Source: Pseudalkalibacillus hwajinpoensis
Lineage (GTDB): Bacteria; Bacillota; Bacilli; Bacillales; Guptibacillaceae
Length of the DNA: 64,000 bases
Assembly: GCF_015234585.1 (NCBI RefSeq)
Contig: NZ_JADFCM010000001.1
Coordinates: forward strand, 1,116,001 to 1,180,000
Direction: 5' to 3'
Program-made: the position numbers and the translations under genes
Part shown: piece after piece, positions 8,541-17,535 of the stretch
Position numbering within the stretch: the stretch's first letter is position 1
Layout of the letters: the number at the start of each line of letters is the position of its first letter
Notes under the pieces: model-generated
What the model was told of the DNA's origin: nothing
The model's input: only the letters and a program-made list of their open reading frames with translations
The model's database searches: none

Positions 8541-9881
8541 TTGAAATCAGAAACAAAATTGACGGGCCGAGTGATTTTTAAAGGCGAGCCCGGGTATGAA
8601 GAGGCGCGACTAAATTGGAATCCGTTTACTAACACATTTCCTCTAGTGATTGTATTCGCGCAAAATCATAATGATGTGTGTAATGCAATAAAATGGGCAC
8701 GAGAAAACAATGTTCCTATTCGTGCTCGAGGCGGGCGCCATTCCTTAGAAAGAAATATGGCTACTGTAAAAGATGGCATCACGATCGATGTCAGCGAGAT
8801 GACTCGAATTCGACTAAATAGTAATAAGGAAATAGCTCTTGTAGAAACCGGGAACGATGTAGGTCCGGTTGTAAAGACTTTAGCCCAAAAAGGCTTTATG
8901 TTTCCTTTTGGGGATAGTCCGTCCGTCGGCATTGCCGGTCTTACACTGGGTGGTGGTATTGGACCAATCCAACGCACGATCGGTTTAGCTAGTGATAACC
9001 TTGTTGGAGTAAAAATGGTTGATGCCAGGGGTAGAACACTAAAAGCTGATTATAATAGTAATCCTGACCTCTTGTGGGCCTCGCGCGGCGGTGGTGGAGG
9101 AAATTTCGGAATCGCTACAGAATACGCGCTGAAATTGCATCGTGCACCTGCAAAGGCTACGATTTATAGTATTACATGGCCGTGGGAACAAATGGAAGAG
9201 GTAGTTAAAGTTTGGCAAAGGTGGGCTCCTTTTGTTGACGATAGATTAGGTGCTATATTGGAGGTTTTCAGTAAAAACATTGGGTTACTTCAAGCAACAG
9301 GACTGTTTCTAGGTTCAAAAGCGGAGTTAACCAATTTATTAAAACCATTATTAAGAACAGGTACGCCAACAGAGGTTAACATTCAAACTTCATCCTGGCC
9401 ATCCGTCGTTGACCAATGGCTTGTGCCTGACCCAATTCCGTCGGACATGGCGAATAAATTTTCATCATCATATGGTTTTCAACCATTTCCAGATGAAGCA
9501 ATTAAAGTCATGCGCCGTTTTCTTGAGGAAGCAACTGGAACCGAATCCAACTTCTTTTTTCTAAACTGGGGTGGTGAAGTAAGTAGAATTTCTCCAAAAG
9601 ACACAGCATTCTTCTGGCGTGATCCAAAATATTATTTTGAGTGGAGTGCAACCTGGACAAACCCTTCAGATGCCCGAAGAAATCTTGCTTTAGTGGAAAG
9701 AACCCGCGAGATGTTAAAGCCGTTCTCCAAGGGGTCCTATGTCAACGTTCCGGATTTTAACATTGAAAACTATGGCCATGCTTATTATGGAACGAATTTT
9801 GACAGACTCCGGAAAGTAAAAACAAAATATGACCCGATGAACGTATTTCACTTTCCGCAAAGTATCCCTCCAGCCTATTAG
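8541..9881 (+). CDS. FAD-dependent oxidoreductase with BBE domain
   Basis: This 446-residue protein belongs to the berberine-bridge-enzyme-like/VAO flavoprotein family. The FAD_binding_4 domain contains RARGGRHSLERN, whose His is the usual covalent FAD attachment residue, and GLTLGGGIG. The C-terminal BBE segment reads YDPMNVFHFPQSIPP. The usual second (Cys) FAD link is not evident, suggesting a single covalent bond. The start is TTG 8541, eight bases behind GAAGGAG (8526-8532); an in-frame ATG at 8451 lacks an RBS. The substrate is not predictable; related Bacillus proteins (YgaK/YvdP types) are uncharacterised or act on sugars and alcohols. No signal peptide is evident. Confidence 0.85.
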   Translation: MKSETKLTGRVIFKGEPGYEEARLNWNPFTNTFPLVIVFAQNHNDVCNAIKWARENNVPIRARGGRHSLERNMATVKDGITIDVSEMTRIRLNSNKEIALVETGNDVGPVVKTLAQKGFMFPFGDSPSVGIAGLTLGGGIGPIQRTIGLASDNLVGVKMVDARGRTLKADYNSNPDLLWASRGGGGGNFGIATEYALKLHRAPAKATIYSITWPWEQMEEVVKVWQRWAPFVDDRLGAILEVFSKNIGLLQATGLFLGSKAELTNLLKPLLRTGTPTEVNIQTSSWPSVVDQWLVPDPIPSDMANKFSSSYGFQPFPDEAIKVMRRFLEEATGTESNFFFLNWGGEVSRISPKDTAFFWRDPKYYFEWSATWTNPSDARRNLALVERTREMLKPFSKGSYVNVPDFNIENYGHAYYGTNFDRLRKVKTKYDPMNVFHFPQSIPPAY

Positions 9882-10057
9882 TGTTAAATGATAAAAGGGA
9901 ACAAAAAAGGGAAAATGCTAGATTCTTTTCGGATGTTCCAGCTTCACTTGCTGTTATTGGTGGAGTTAATGCAGTTATAGGGACTTTCATCATTTTAGGT
10001 AGAAGGTTAATACAACCGAATAAGGAATTTAAAAGGAACTTGTTCAAAACCAATTGA
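9881..10057 (+). CDS. Possible small single-pass membrane protein or gene remnant
   Basis: A GTG that overlaps the last base of the preceding stop opens a 58-codon frame with a charged N-terminus, one hydrophobic stretch (SLAVIGGVNAVIGTFIILG) and a basic tail (GRRLIQPNKEFKRN). That is a plausible small membrane protein. There is no good RBS, translation would depend on coupling, and the sequence was not recognised. It could equally be the tail of a decayed gene. Confidence 0.35.
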   Translation: MLNDKREQKRENARFFSDVPASLAVIGGVNAVIGTFIILGRRLIQPNKEFKRNLFKTN

Positions 10058-10200
10058 ACTGAAAAGCTTGAAAGATAAAGAGTAGTGTTTAGTATGCGAT
10101 GTAATCGGTGTAATTGATGAAAATTGAATCGCTCTAACTCTAGAGCTTAACTTGGTGAGAGGGTAATTTGTAACTTTTGAATATCTTTTTTATAAGAGAA

Positions 10201-10224
10201 GCGCTATTCTGGTAAGAATAGCGC
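10201..10224 (+). terminator. Rho-independent terminator
   Basis: GCGCTATTCT and AGAATAGCGC (perfect 10-bp arms, loop GGTA) are followed by CTCTTTCTTT. It would end transcription from the FAD oxidoreductase gene. Confidence 0.75.
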
Positions 10225-10550
10225 CTCTTTCTTTAATTAGAAAGGCTTGTAATGATTCTTTTTTTTAGTGACGGCTTTTGTTTTGCCTTCTATTTATTAG
10301 TTTGATTCCAGATTCTTTCTAGCTATAAAGGAACATAAACCTCATCACCATGAATTTGACGATGATGAATCGGTTTTTGAAATGATTGATTAATGAGATA
10401 GTAATCTTGGTGCCGTCGTGTGCTGGCAAGGGAAGAATGCTACAATTTAGCTGAGTCTACGAAAGGTGATTTTCCAGATTGTGACCCAGGAAAGCCTCGG
10501 ACTCAGAACCCGTATTAAGTGTGAATTGAAAAGACAAATTGTATGCAATG

Positions 10551-10591
10551 ACAGATAACCCCGAATCACTAAAGGAGTCATCTGTTTTTTT
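10551..10591 (+). terminator. Terminator-like imperfect hairpin
   Basis: ACAGAT (10551-10556) pairs with ATCTGT, with partial pairing further in, followed by seven T residues. No gene directly upstream is recognised, so it may serve a lost gene. Confidence 0.4.
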
Positions 10592-10722
10592 ATCTAAAAT
10601 TGATTTACTAAAGGCGTAGGATGAATAAAAGTAATCACAATGCTAACGTTTTCTCATGTATAGTTAAAGTATAATGCAGAAAGAGTGAAGGCGATCTCAA
10701 ATAGATCCAAGGGGGAAATCGA

Positions 10723-11583
10723 ATGCGAAGGATTATCTTATCCACCGAAAGCGGTGCCGACGTACCGGGTGATTTAGCTGAAAAGTACGATATTCAAGTC
10801 GTTCCCATGCACATCATTATGGATGGTATGGATTATTTAGACGGTTCATTGCCGGTCCAGGATATTTATGACTATTACGAACGCACGAAGAAAATCCCTT
10901 CTACTACCTCTACAAATGCTCATGAGTATCAGGAGTTTTTTGCGACGATAAGAGAAAATTCCCCAGATTGCATTATTGTACATATTGGTTATACATCAAA
11001 AGCGTCCTCTTCTTTTCAAAATGCTGTCATTGCTGCGGAAGAATTTGAAGACATTTTTCTCATTGATGCTTTGAACGTTACTGGAGGATTAGCTGCGATC
11101 GTATTGTATGGCGCTAAGGTTTTAGAAAAGGAACCTAGTATTGAAGCGGAACGATTAGTTGAAAAAATAGAGACAATTGTTCCTAAATCAAGACTGGCTT
11201 TCATCCCAGGCAGCCTTGATTTTCTTAAAGCGGGAGGACGGGTAAGCAATATGGCTTCACTGATTGGAGCTTTGTTGAAAATAAAGCCATGCATCGAGTT
11301 GAAGGATGGAAAGCTGATGTCTACAAAGAAGTACCGCGGGAAAATGAGTGGAGCTAGTGAAAAACTTTTGAGAGATTACTTAAATGAATTCAACATCGAT
11401 CGAGAGCAGCTTTATTTTATCTATTCGATCGGTCTCGATGAAAAGATCAAGCAGCGGGTGGATGAGGTTGCTAAAGAAAACGGTTATCAAAACATAAGGT
11501 GGATCCAAGCGGGCGGTATGATTTCGACTCATTCTGGAGCCGGTGGCTTCGGGATAGCGGGGATAGAGGAGGGACGATTCTGA
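10723..11583 (+). CDS. DegV family fatty-acid-binding protein
   Basis: This 286-residue cytosolic protein matches the DegV/FakB family. The N-terminal STESGADVPGDLAEKYDIQVVPM, the STTSTNAHEYQEFF segment and IGYTSKASSSFQNA form the lipid-carboxylate binding site of the family, and LDFLKAGGRVS is typical of the second domain. FakB proteins hold a fatty acid while FakA kinase phosphorylates it for phospholipid synthesis; no fakA is nearby. RBS CAAGGGGGAAATCGA precedes ATG 10723. It appears to be a single-gene unit with a terminator at 11652-11685. Confidence 0.9.
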   Translation: MRRIILSTESGADVPGDLAEKYDIQVVPMHIIMDGMDYLDGSLPVQDIYDYYERTKKIPSTTSTNAHEYQEFFATIRENSPDCIIVHIGYTSKASSSFQNAVIAAEEFEDIFLIDALNVTGGLAAIVLYGAKVLEKEPSIEAERLVEKIETIVPKSRLAFIPGSLDFLKAGGRVSNMASLIGALLKIKPCIELKDGKLMSTKKYRGKMSGASEKLLRDYLNEFNIDREQLYFIYSIGLDEKIKQRVDEVAKENGYQNIRWIQAGGMISTHSGAGGFGIAGIEEGRF

Positions 11584-11651
11584 ATGAGCAGTCGTTTGAG
11601 TGACACCCCACATGATCAAGCTGCTTTTCAGCCATAACAACATATAATAGT

Positions 11652-11685
11652 AAAGAGTATAACCATACTTGGTTATGCTCTTTTT
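11652..11685 (+). terminator. Terminator after the degV-family gene
   Basis: AAGAGTATAACCA pairs with TGGTTATGCTCTT (one mismatch, very short loop), followed by TTTTTGTTG. Confidence 0.75.
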
Positions 11686-11771
11686 GTTGTTTTGACATTA
11701 TTATTAATGATACCGTTCTTTGAAGTGAAATCAGAAAATACGCTCTAGTACAATGAGGTGAAAGCCTGAAC

Positions 11772-13244
11772 ATGAGAAAGGGAGATTTTGAGCTAGAAGA
11801 TGGCGCTTGTTTTCCCGGGAAAACCTACGTAGACGAACTGCTTAAACCGGTTTTCAAAGATCAGCGTGACTACTTATTTGATGCGATGTTTATGATTCAT
11901 CGCGCGCATACAACGATGCTAAAAGAACAAAAAATTATTACCGCAGGGGAAGCAAAGAAGATATTGGACGGCGTAAATAAAGTGGCAAAGATGGAGAAGA
12001 AACTACTAAACTATGTGCCAGAATACGAAGATTTCTTTTTCCTTGTTGAGGCCGAAGTGGCGAAGGTAATTGGTGACGATTTAGCAGGCAAGATGCATAT
12101 CGCGAAGAGTCGAAATGATATGGGTGAAGCGATGTATCGGATCGTAATTCGAGATCATATGCTCGATCTCTTGAGTAATGTAAGAAGGTTAGGCCAATCG
12201 CTTGTCACTCAGGCGGAAGACCATCTTCATACGATCATGCCCGCCCATACGCACACGCAGCCTGCGCAGCCAACAACCTTTGGTCACTATCTCCTAGCCA
12301 TATCCGATAATCTATCAAGAGACGTGGACCGCTTGTGGCAAGCGTATCAAACAGTCAATCGTTCTCCGATGGGGGCGGCTGCTATTACAACCACTGGATT
12401 TCCGATCAGTCGAGAACGAATGGTTGAGCTACTAGGGTTTGATGATGTGATGGAAAATTCCTATGATGCGATTGGGACAGGAGACTATTTACTAGAAACA
12501 GCTTTAACATTAGTTAGTTTGATGACAAACATGGGCAGGTGGATTCAAGAGCTTCTCCGCATGGCTTCCAATGAAGTCGGCCTATTAAAAGTTTCTGATG
12601 CTTATGTCCAGGTGAGTAGCATTATGCCGCAGAAAAGAAATCCGGTATCATTGGAACATTCAAGAGCACTCGCTAGCAGCGCAGTTGGCGAAGGACTAAG
12701 CGTCATCCAAATGATTCACAACACGCCATATGGAGATATTGTGGATACAGAAGATGATTTGCAACCGCACCTTTATAACGGGTTTCATAAAGCCAATCGT
12801 GTTACAAAGCTCTTAACAGCTGTCATTACCACGATGAAATTTAACAAGGAACGCGCACTTGAACAAGCCAAAACAAATATGATTACGATTACTGAGTTAG
12901 CAGACGTCCTTGCTAGAGATTATGATGTGCCATTTCGAAAGGCTCACCAGATTTCGAGCTTCGTTAGTAAGAAAGCAAGTGATGCAAAGAAGGAATTATA
13001 TGAAGTAAGCCTTTCTGAAGTAAATGAATGGATCAGTGGTGTCCAGCTTTCAGAAAAAGATTGGGAGCACATAGTTGACCCATCTAAATTTATTGAGAGA
13101 AGAAACATCACAGGTGGACCGAACCCACAAGTTGTTGAGCGGATGGTACGGGATCGTGAAGTGCGTTGGGAAGAGTTGGGTGAGAAGGTAGAAAAGTATG
13201 CTGCACAGATCGATTCCATTAAAGATGATTTAATAAAATTGTAA
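11772..13244 (+). CDS. Argininosuccinate lyase-like enzyme (fumarase/aspartase superfamily)
   Basis: This 490-residue protein has the superfamily signature VSSIMPQKRNPVSLE (catalytic-loop Ser in SSIMPQKRN) and the conserved blocks KSRNDMGEA, AHTHTQPAQPTTFGHYLL and SPMGAAAITTTGFPISRE, so it cleaves a C-N bond to release fumarate or a related product by beta-elimination. It aligns best with argininosuccinate lyase (ArgH). The usual ArgH N-terminus with LWGGRF is absent, the signature reads VSS rather than GSS, and no argG is adjacent. It may therefore be an ArgH paralogue acting on another N-substituted aspartate. GAGGTGAAA lies about 12 bases before ATG 11772. Confidence 0.75.
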   Translation: MRKGDFELEDGACFPGKTYVDELLKPVFKDQRDYLFDAMFMIHRAHTTMLKEQKIITAGEAKKILDGVNKVAKMEKKLLNYVPEYEDFFFLVEAEVAKVIGDDLAGKMHIAKSRNDMGEAMYRIVIRDHMLDLLSNVRRLGQSLVTQAEDHLHTIMPAHTHTQPAQPTTFGHYLLAISDNLSRDVDRLWQAYQTVNRSPMGAAAITTTGFPISRERMVELLGFDDVMENSYDAIGTGDYLLETALTLVSLMTNMGRWIQELLRMASNEVGLLKVSDAYVQVSSIMPQKRNPVSLEHSRALASSAVGEGLSVIQMIHNTPYGDIVDTEDDLQPHLYNGFHKANRVTKLLTAVITTMKFNKERALEQAKTNMITITELADVLARDYDVPFRKAHQISSFVSKKASDAKKELYEVSLSEVNEWISGVQLSEKDWEHIVDPSKFIERRNITGGPNPQVVERMVRDREVRWEELGEKVEKYAAQIDSIKDDLIKL

Positions 13245-13489
13245 GTGAATGAAACGGTCTGGAGCATTTACTGCTAATCCTGAGTACATGATAAATAATA
13301 GCTAAGTAATTGTAACGAAGTCCTTGGAAACAAAGGCTTTTTTAGTGCAGAGGCAGTATTCAGAATACCACTGTTTGAGAAAAGTGTAATTTCATGGCTA
13401 AGCGGGAAAAGAGAGTATATGTAATTGGCTATTTAATTCTTTTGAGAAAGAGTTCTGTAGCTGAGGAGTATCCGAAGGAGGAATCACAA

Positions 13490-13996
13490 ATGACTAACCA
13501 AAATTCAGAAAATCAGGAAACTATTGAGAATATAAAAGATTTGATTAAAGATGAGAAGGTGGCCATGTTGACCACTATATCTTCAGGTGGCAAGCTAATG
13601 TCCCGTCCAATGCAAACGCAGGAAGTGGAATTGGATAGGGAAGAGATCTGGTTTATTACGAAAAAAGATACAGACAAATATGATGATATCAAGTTTAATC
13701 CTGCCGTAAACTTAGCATACGCAGGTTCATCTTATGTATCGATTAGCGGTACTGCTGAATTGGTTCAGGACAACGAGAAGAAGAATGAGTACATGAATAA
13801 GATTGTTGAAAAGCTACTAAATACTTCTGCTGATGATCCGGATGTTGTACTGGTTAAAGTGACCCCTGAAATCGCTGAATATTGGGAGTCGGGAGTAAAT
13901 GTGAAGACGGTCAAAGAGTTTGTAAAAAAGGTGACAAGTAGTCATTCATTAGAAGAAGGCAATGATTTAAAAGATACAGTCCACTTTAAAAATTGA
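13490..13996 (+). CDS. General stress protein 26-like flavin-binding protein
   Basis: This 168-residue protein has the pyridoxamine-5'-phosphate-oxidase split-barrel fold (VAMLTTISSGGKLMSRPMQTQEVE, IWFITKKDTDKYDDI, VNLAYAGSSYVSISGTAEL), as in Bacillus YdaG/GS26. Family members bind FMN or FAD; the physiological reaction is unknown. ATG 13490 follows a strong AAGGAGGAATCACAA. An in-frame ATG at 13394 would add 32 residues that lack family similarity and place the RBS inside the gene. I did not find a convincing sigma-B promoter. Confidence 0.87.
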   Translation: MTNQNSENQETIENIKDLIKDEKVAMLTTISSGGKLMSRPMQTQEVELDREEIWFITKKDTDKYDDIKFNPAVNLAYAGSSYVSISGTAELVQDNEKKNEYMNKIVEKLLNTSADDPDVVLVKVTPEIAEYWESGVNVKTVKEFVKKVTSSHSLEEGNDLKDTVHFKN

Positions 13997-14044
13997 ACGA
14001 GATAGATCTAGGCTCATTGAACGACTGAGTATATAAAATTGACG

Positions 14045-14075
14045 AAACCCCTCTTGCTGAAGCAAGAGGGGTTTT
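14045..14075. terminator. Terminator after the stress protein gene
   Basis: AAACCCCTCTTGCT pairs with AGCAAGAGGGGTTT with a two-base loop, T-rich after. It is nearly the same stem as at 8309-8342. Confidence 0.85.
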
Positions 14076-14262
14076 CATGAAGATAATGGAAGAGGTTCCA
14101 CTACTAATAGAGAAAGCCAGATGATCCATTTTGCCACTTTCGTAATATAAGGATAAAGACTGTGAGATTTTTAGTATACTTGAGTTAGTAACAAATTAGA
14201 TAACATATACTTCATATAATATGGTCTTACTGACACAACGTAAGTTAAAGGGGGAGAAGCTG

Positions 14263-16425
14263 ATGAATATAAAGCGGATTCATACAGGCTATTTACTAGG
14301 CTTATCGCTGCTTATCAGTAGCATCATCTATTTCTTCGCATCGAATTGGCAAGGAATCGAGCGGGTGGAAAAGATCGGGCTTGCGATTGGACTGATGTTG
14401 TTGTTCTTTATTGTAGCGACAATCCTTAGTCGTTTTCAGCATTCACACCGATTTCTAGAAAGATGGCTCTGGCTGACTGGAACGATTGCGTTTGGAGTTA
14501 GCGTGGCGCTTATTGGTCAAACGTATAATTCACATGCCGATTCGTATCTCCTGTATCTGATCTGGCTGGTTCCAGCGCTCGTATTTGGTGCACTTACGGG
14601 GTATAAAGCGTTTTATGTCTTAGGTTTTTTATTAAGTCAGCTCGCTTTTTATTTCTATGTGTTTCCATCATCCTATTTTCCAGATTGGGAGCCAGAGACA
14701 GCCCTGATTCTAGTATTCATCTATTTACTATTCACTCATGCTTGGTTTTTTCTGTCGCGATCCTCATGGCTCCGATCTAATTGGATCATGTTCGGTAGCT
14801 TTTGTTTCATTAAATATGTCTTCATCGCTTCTAGTTTTGGCTATTGGGAATACAGTCCGATTATGGCATGGCTTTATGTCGGCTACGGATTGATCAGCGT
14901 ATTTCTTTGGAAACATCGTGAAGAAAAAGAACTGTTTATCTTAACAGGAATTTCACTAGGATTATTCCTATTCGGTAAAATGTTAGAAGGGTTAGGCGAT
15001 GCACTGGGTGACCTTTTGCCATTTTTCTTATTAGTCGTTGTCGGTTTCATTGTATTTCTGACCATTAAGTATCTTCCTAGATTGGATCGAAGTGAAAAGG
15101 GGTCGGAAACTTGGAAACGGATGTTCAAATCATCCTTACTTTTTGTGATAACGGTAGTTAGTACAGTGATGTTAATCTCGGCCTTTTCTGGCATCATGTT
15201 TCTTACCTTCAGCTGGGATAATGCTCTTGCATTTATGTTTTCATCTCTTTTTTTATTGTTACTACCAGGTCTCGCATTAAAAGAGAAAATTCCGTTTTTA
15301 TCAAATATTCTCCTGCTGTCTGGGTTATCAATCTTAGCATTAGCTAACTTAATAGATGCCTTTTCCAATCGTTTTCAGACTGAAACGGTCGTTGTGATGC
15401 TCGTCTCTTTTGGTATGATTGGAGTCGTACTTAAACTCATTGCGAATCCCTGGATTGGTTCGTATGCCTATCTGCTCGCAAACGGAGTACTTCTTTTATT
15501 TCTCTTTAAAATGGAAGAATCACTTATTTCGTTGGATTCCAACGAACCGCTACTGTTGCTCGTTCTTATCGTTGGTAACGGATTGATTCATATTCTCGGA
15601 CGTGATGGATGGTTCAATCGCAACGCGCTCGTTTATAGTATCGTGCCACTGTTTATCTTAACGTTCTTCTTTGAAGGACAGTGGTTATATTGGCTTTTAA
15701 ATAGTGTGTTTCTTCTTCTATCCACGCTGCTTGTCTTTTACAAACCATGGCAGTCGAATCCATTTCGCTATTGGATAGGGCTCGTGTTATGGTATGCGTT
15801 TCTGTTCTACAAGTACTATGACATCGCATGGTCGCTCGTTCATAAATCGATCACGCTACTGGTAGCTGGTCTTCTTGTATTAGTCATTACGCGAACGGTA
15901 TCACGAAAGTACACACAAACGACTGATGAAGAACCCACTTTCGTCGCAAGTAGATGGAAATTAATCTGGTTGGTTGTCATTCTGATGATTTCGTTCGTCA
16001 CCTATAATGGCGTCAAAAATGAGGTAGCGCTTCAATCTGGGAAAGAGATTCGTCTTGCTCTTGCACCTGTTGATCCCCGCTCGATGTTACAAGGGGATTA
16101 TGTGACGCTTCGCTACGATATTTCAACGTTGCCAGGTGCCGTTCTTCCAGCTAACAAGAAAATAAAAGTTGTTCTCGCTTCTACTTCGGATGGAAGTTAT
16201 GAGTATGGAGGGTATTACAAAATCGAAGGTGATTGGAATAAACCATATGAACCTTCTGATGACGATATTATCGTGAATGGCACCACCTATTCTGATCATG
16301 ATGTCCAATATGGTATAGAGAGTTACTTCATTTCGGAAGGAGCGGGGGAAGTTGTTGAGGATAAAACGATGGCACTAATTAAAGTCAGTGAAAATGGAAA
16401 TGCCTTACTCAAAGAGTTAGAATAA
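14263..16425 (+). CDS. DUF2157 / GDYXXLXY multi-pass membrane protein
   Basis: This is a 720-residue polytopic membrane protein. The N-terminal part (~1-290) is a DUF2157-like bundle with the segment GTIAFGVSVALIGQTYN; many more helices fill the middle (~300-560). The soluble C-terminus holds RLALAPVDPRSMLQGDYVTLRYDIS, the GDYXXLXY domain signature, after a final membrane helix. The function of both families is unknown; they are usually found fused or adjacent as here. The start is ATG 14263 behind AAAGGGGGAGAAGC; the upstream in-frame ATG 14221 has no RBS. It stands alone between two terminators. Confidence 0.83.
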   Translation: MNIKRIHTGYLLGLSLLISSIIYFFASNWQGIERVEKIGLAIGLMLLFFIVATILSRFQHSHRFLERWLWLTGTIAFGVSVALIGQTYNSHADSYLLYLIWLVPALVFGALTGYKAFYVLGFLLSQLAFYFYVFPSSYFPDWEPETALILVFIYLLFTHAWFFLSRSSWLRSNWIMFGSFCFIKYVFIASSFGYWEYSPIMAWLYVGYGLISVFLWKHREEKELFILTGISLGLFLFGKMLEGLGDALGDLLPFFLLVVVGFIVFLTIKYLPRLDRSEKGSETWKRMFKSSLLFVITVVSTVMLISAFSGIMFLTFSWDNALAFMFSSLFLLLLPGLALKEKIPFLSNILLLSGLSILALANLIDAFSNRFQTETVVVMLVSFGMIGVVLKLIANPWIGSYAYLLANGVLLLFLFKMEESLISLDSNEPLLLLVLIVGNGLIHILGRDGWFNRNALVYSIVPLFILTFFFEGQWLYWLLNSVFLLLSTLLVFYKPWQSNPFRYWIGLVLWYAFLFYKYYDIAWSLVHKSITLLVAGLLVLVITRTVSRKYTQTTDEEPTFVASRWKLIWLVVILMISFVTYNGVKNEVALQSGKEIRLALAPVDPRSMLQGDYVTLRYDISTLPGAVLPANKKIKVVLASTSDGSYEYGGYYKIEGDWNKPYEPSDDDIIVNGTTYSDHDVQYGIESYFISEGAGEVVEDKTMALIKVSENGNALLKELE

Positions 16426-16427
16426 AC

Positions 16428-16468
16428 AAGAAAAAAGTCACCTTGTTTTTAAGGTGACTTTTTTCTTG
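16428..16468. terminator. Bidirectional terminator between convergent genes
   Basis: CAAGAAAAAAGTCACCTT and its reverse complement are separated by a short loop, giving T runs on both strands. It serves the DUF2157 gene and the betaine-binding protein gene, which converge here. Confidence 0.88.
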
Positions 16469-16478
16469 TATCTGTATT

Positions 16479-17357
16479 TTAGTTTACCCATTCATCAATC
16501 AAATCTTGATTCTCTTCTACCCATTTCTCAGCTCCATCAGCAGGTTCTTCGCTACTTTCTACGTAGTCAATAAGCTCGCTGATTTGTTGATTATTCATCT
16601 TCCAATTTTTGAACCACTTGCTTACTTCTGGATAATCTTCTTCAAAACCTTGTCTTGTTGCATGATGAATTTTTTCAACACCACCGAATGTATTTTGTGG
16701 ATCTTCAAGAAATTTCAAGTCATATTTGGAGAATACCCAGTGTGGGCTCCAAAGTGGTGCTACGATAGGTTCTTTATCGTTTACTGCTTTTTTTATTTCG
16801 GCTAACATGGCGGCTTCAGAACTAGGTACTAGTTCAAAATCGAGATTATAATCTTTAATTAATTGTTCGGTAACTTCCATTGTACCTGCGCCAGGGTCAA
16901 AACCAACAATTTTGCTATTGAACAGTTCTTTATGTTCATTTAAATCTTCCACACTATTAATGTCTTCTAAATAGTTTGGAACAACAAGTCCTACTTTTGC
17001 TTCGTCAAACCAAGTCTCATCTGAGAAGTTAACCGTATCTTGATATTCCTCCAAATAATTCGCATCTTGAACAGGTAACCATACTTCTAAACTAGCATCG
17101 AGATCTCCGCTTTCTAAAGCCGTCATCGTAGAACCCATATTCAGATAGTTAAACTTCACATTATACCCTTTATCTTCTAAGATGACTTTCCACATATTCG
17201 TTACGGCGATGTTTTCAGCCCAGCTAATTTGACCAATTGCTATATCTTTATCTTTTTCCTCAGATTCTTTACCCTGGCTACTATTTCCGCATGCAGTCAG
17301 TGCAGCAACCATTAGAATGGCTAATATAAAACTGAGTCCCTTTTTCCCCTTAATCAT
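16479..17357 (-). CDS. Glycine betaine-binding lipoprotein (OpuAC/ProX type)
   Basis: This 292-residue lipoprotein has signal and lipobox LTACG (Cys23 becomes lipidated) and an OpuAC-type ligand-binding domain (GQISWAENIAVTNMWKVILED, VWLPVQDANY, IVAPLWSPHWVF) whose tryptophans are the sort that cage quaternary ammonium groups. It would capture glycine betaine or choline outside the cell. No permease or ATPase gene accompanies it, so it must serve a transporter encoded elsewhere or act as a scavenger or sensor. Its upstream region carries one copy of the 18-bp motif shared by the choline genes, placing it in the same inferred regulon. Confidence 0.88.
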   Translation of the reverse strand: MIKGKKGLSFILAILMVAALTACGNSSQGKESEEKDKDIAIGQISWAENIAVTNMWKVILEDKGYNVKFNYLNMGSTMTALESGDLDASLEVWLPVQDANYLEEYQDTVNFSDETWFDEAKVGLVVPNYLEDINSVEDLNEHKELFNSKIVGFDPGAGTMEVTEQLIKDYNLDFELVPSSEAAMLAEIKKAVNDKEPIVAPLWSPHWVFSKYDLKFLEDPQNTFGGVEKIHHATRQGFEEDYPEVSKWFKNWKMNNQQISELIDYVESSEEPADGAEKWVEENQDLIDEWVN

Positions 17358-17416
17358 GTTGAAAAACTCCTCTATTTATTATGTCTATTAACTCCAACAC
17401 CCTTTATGTTAAATGT

Positions 17417-17434
17417 GTTAAGAATTTATTTAAC
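17417..17434. promoter_or_regulatory. 18-bp shared operator motif (copy 1, before the betaine-binding gene)
   Basis: GTTAAGAATTTATTTAAC lies 60 bp upstream of the minus-strand lipoprotein gene. Its exact reverse complement stands upstream of gbsA, and close variants stand before the choline-transporter-like and TetR genes. The structure is GTTAA-N8-TTAAC. I infer a GbsR operator. Confidence 0.65.
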
Positions 17435-17535
17435 TAAAATACAAACCAAAGCCTACTTTTATATGTAATTGTGGAAAAGTGATATTACCAGGTAGTCTAT
17501 AGTAGCTCAGTTATAGGCTACCTGATCACTTATTA

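Larger units (their letters stand above)
10058..10722. other. Intergenic stretch with two hairpins, no clear gene
   Basis: No full coding frame was found. A short frame ending near 10400 reads IKEHKPHHHEFDDDESVFEMID before a stop and may be the relic tail of a lost protein. The region carries the terminator at 10201-10224 and a weaker terminator-like hairpin at 10551-10591; the second precedes the degV promoter region. Confidence 0.4.

Noticed and set aside
13261..13285. GGAGCAT as the missing 5' acceptor strand of the tRNA fragment
   Set aside because: No D-arm or TAGCTCAG-like sequence follows; the 7-base match is expected by chance.
13340..13420. Sigma-B promoter before the general stress protein gene
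   Set aside because: GTTTGA and GGGAAA are present but about 25 bp apart, too far for a sigma-B promoter.
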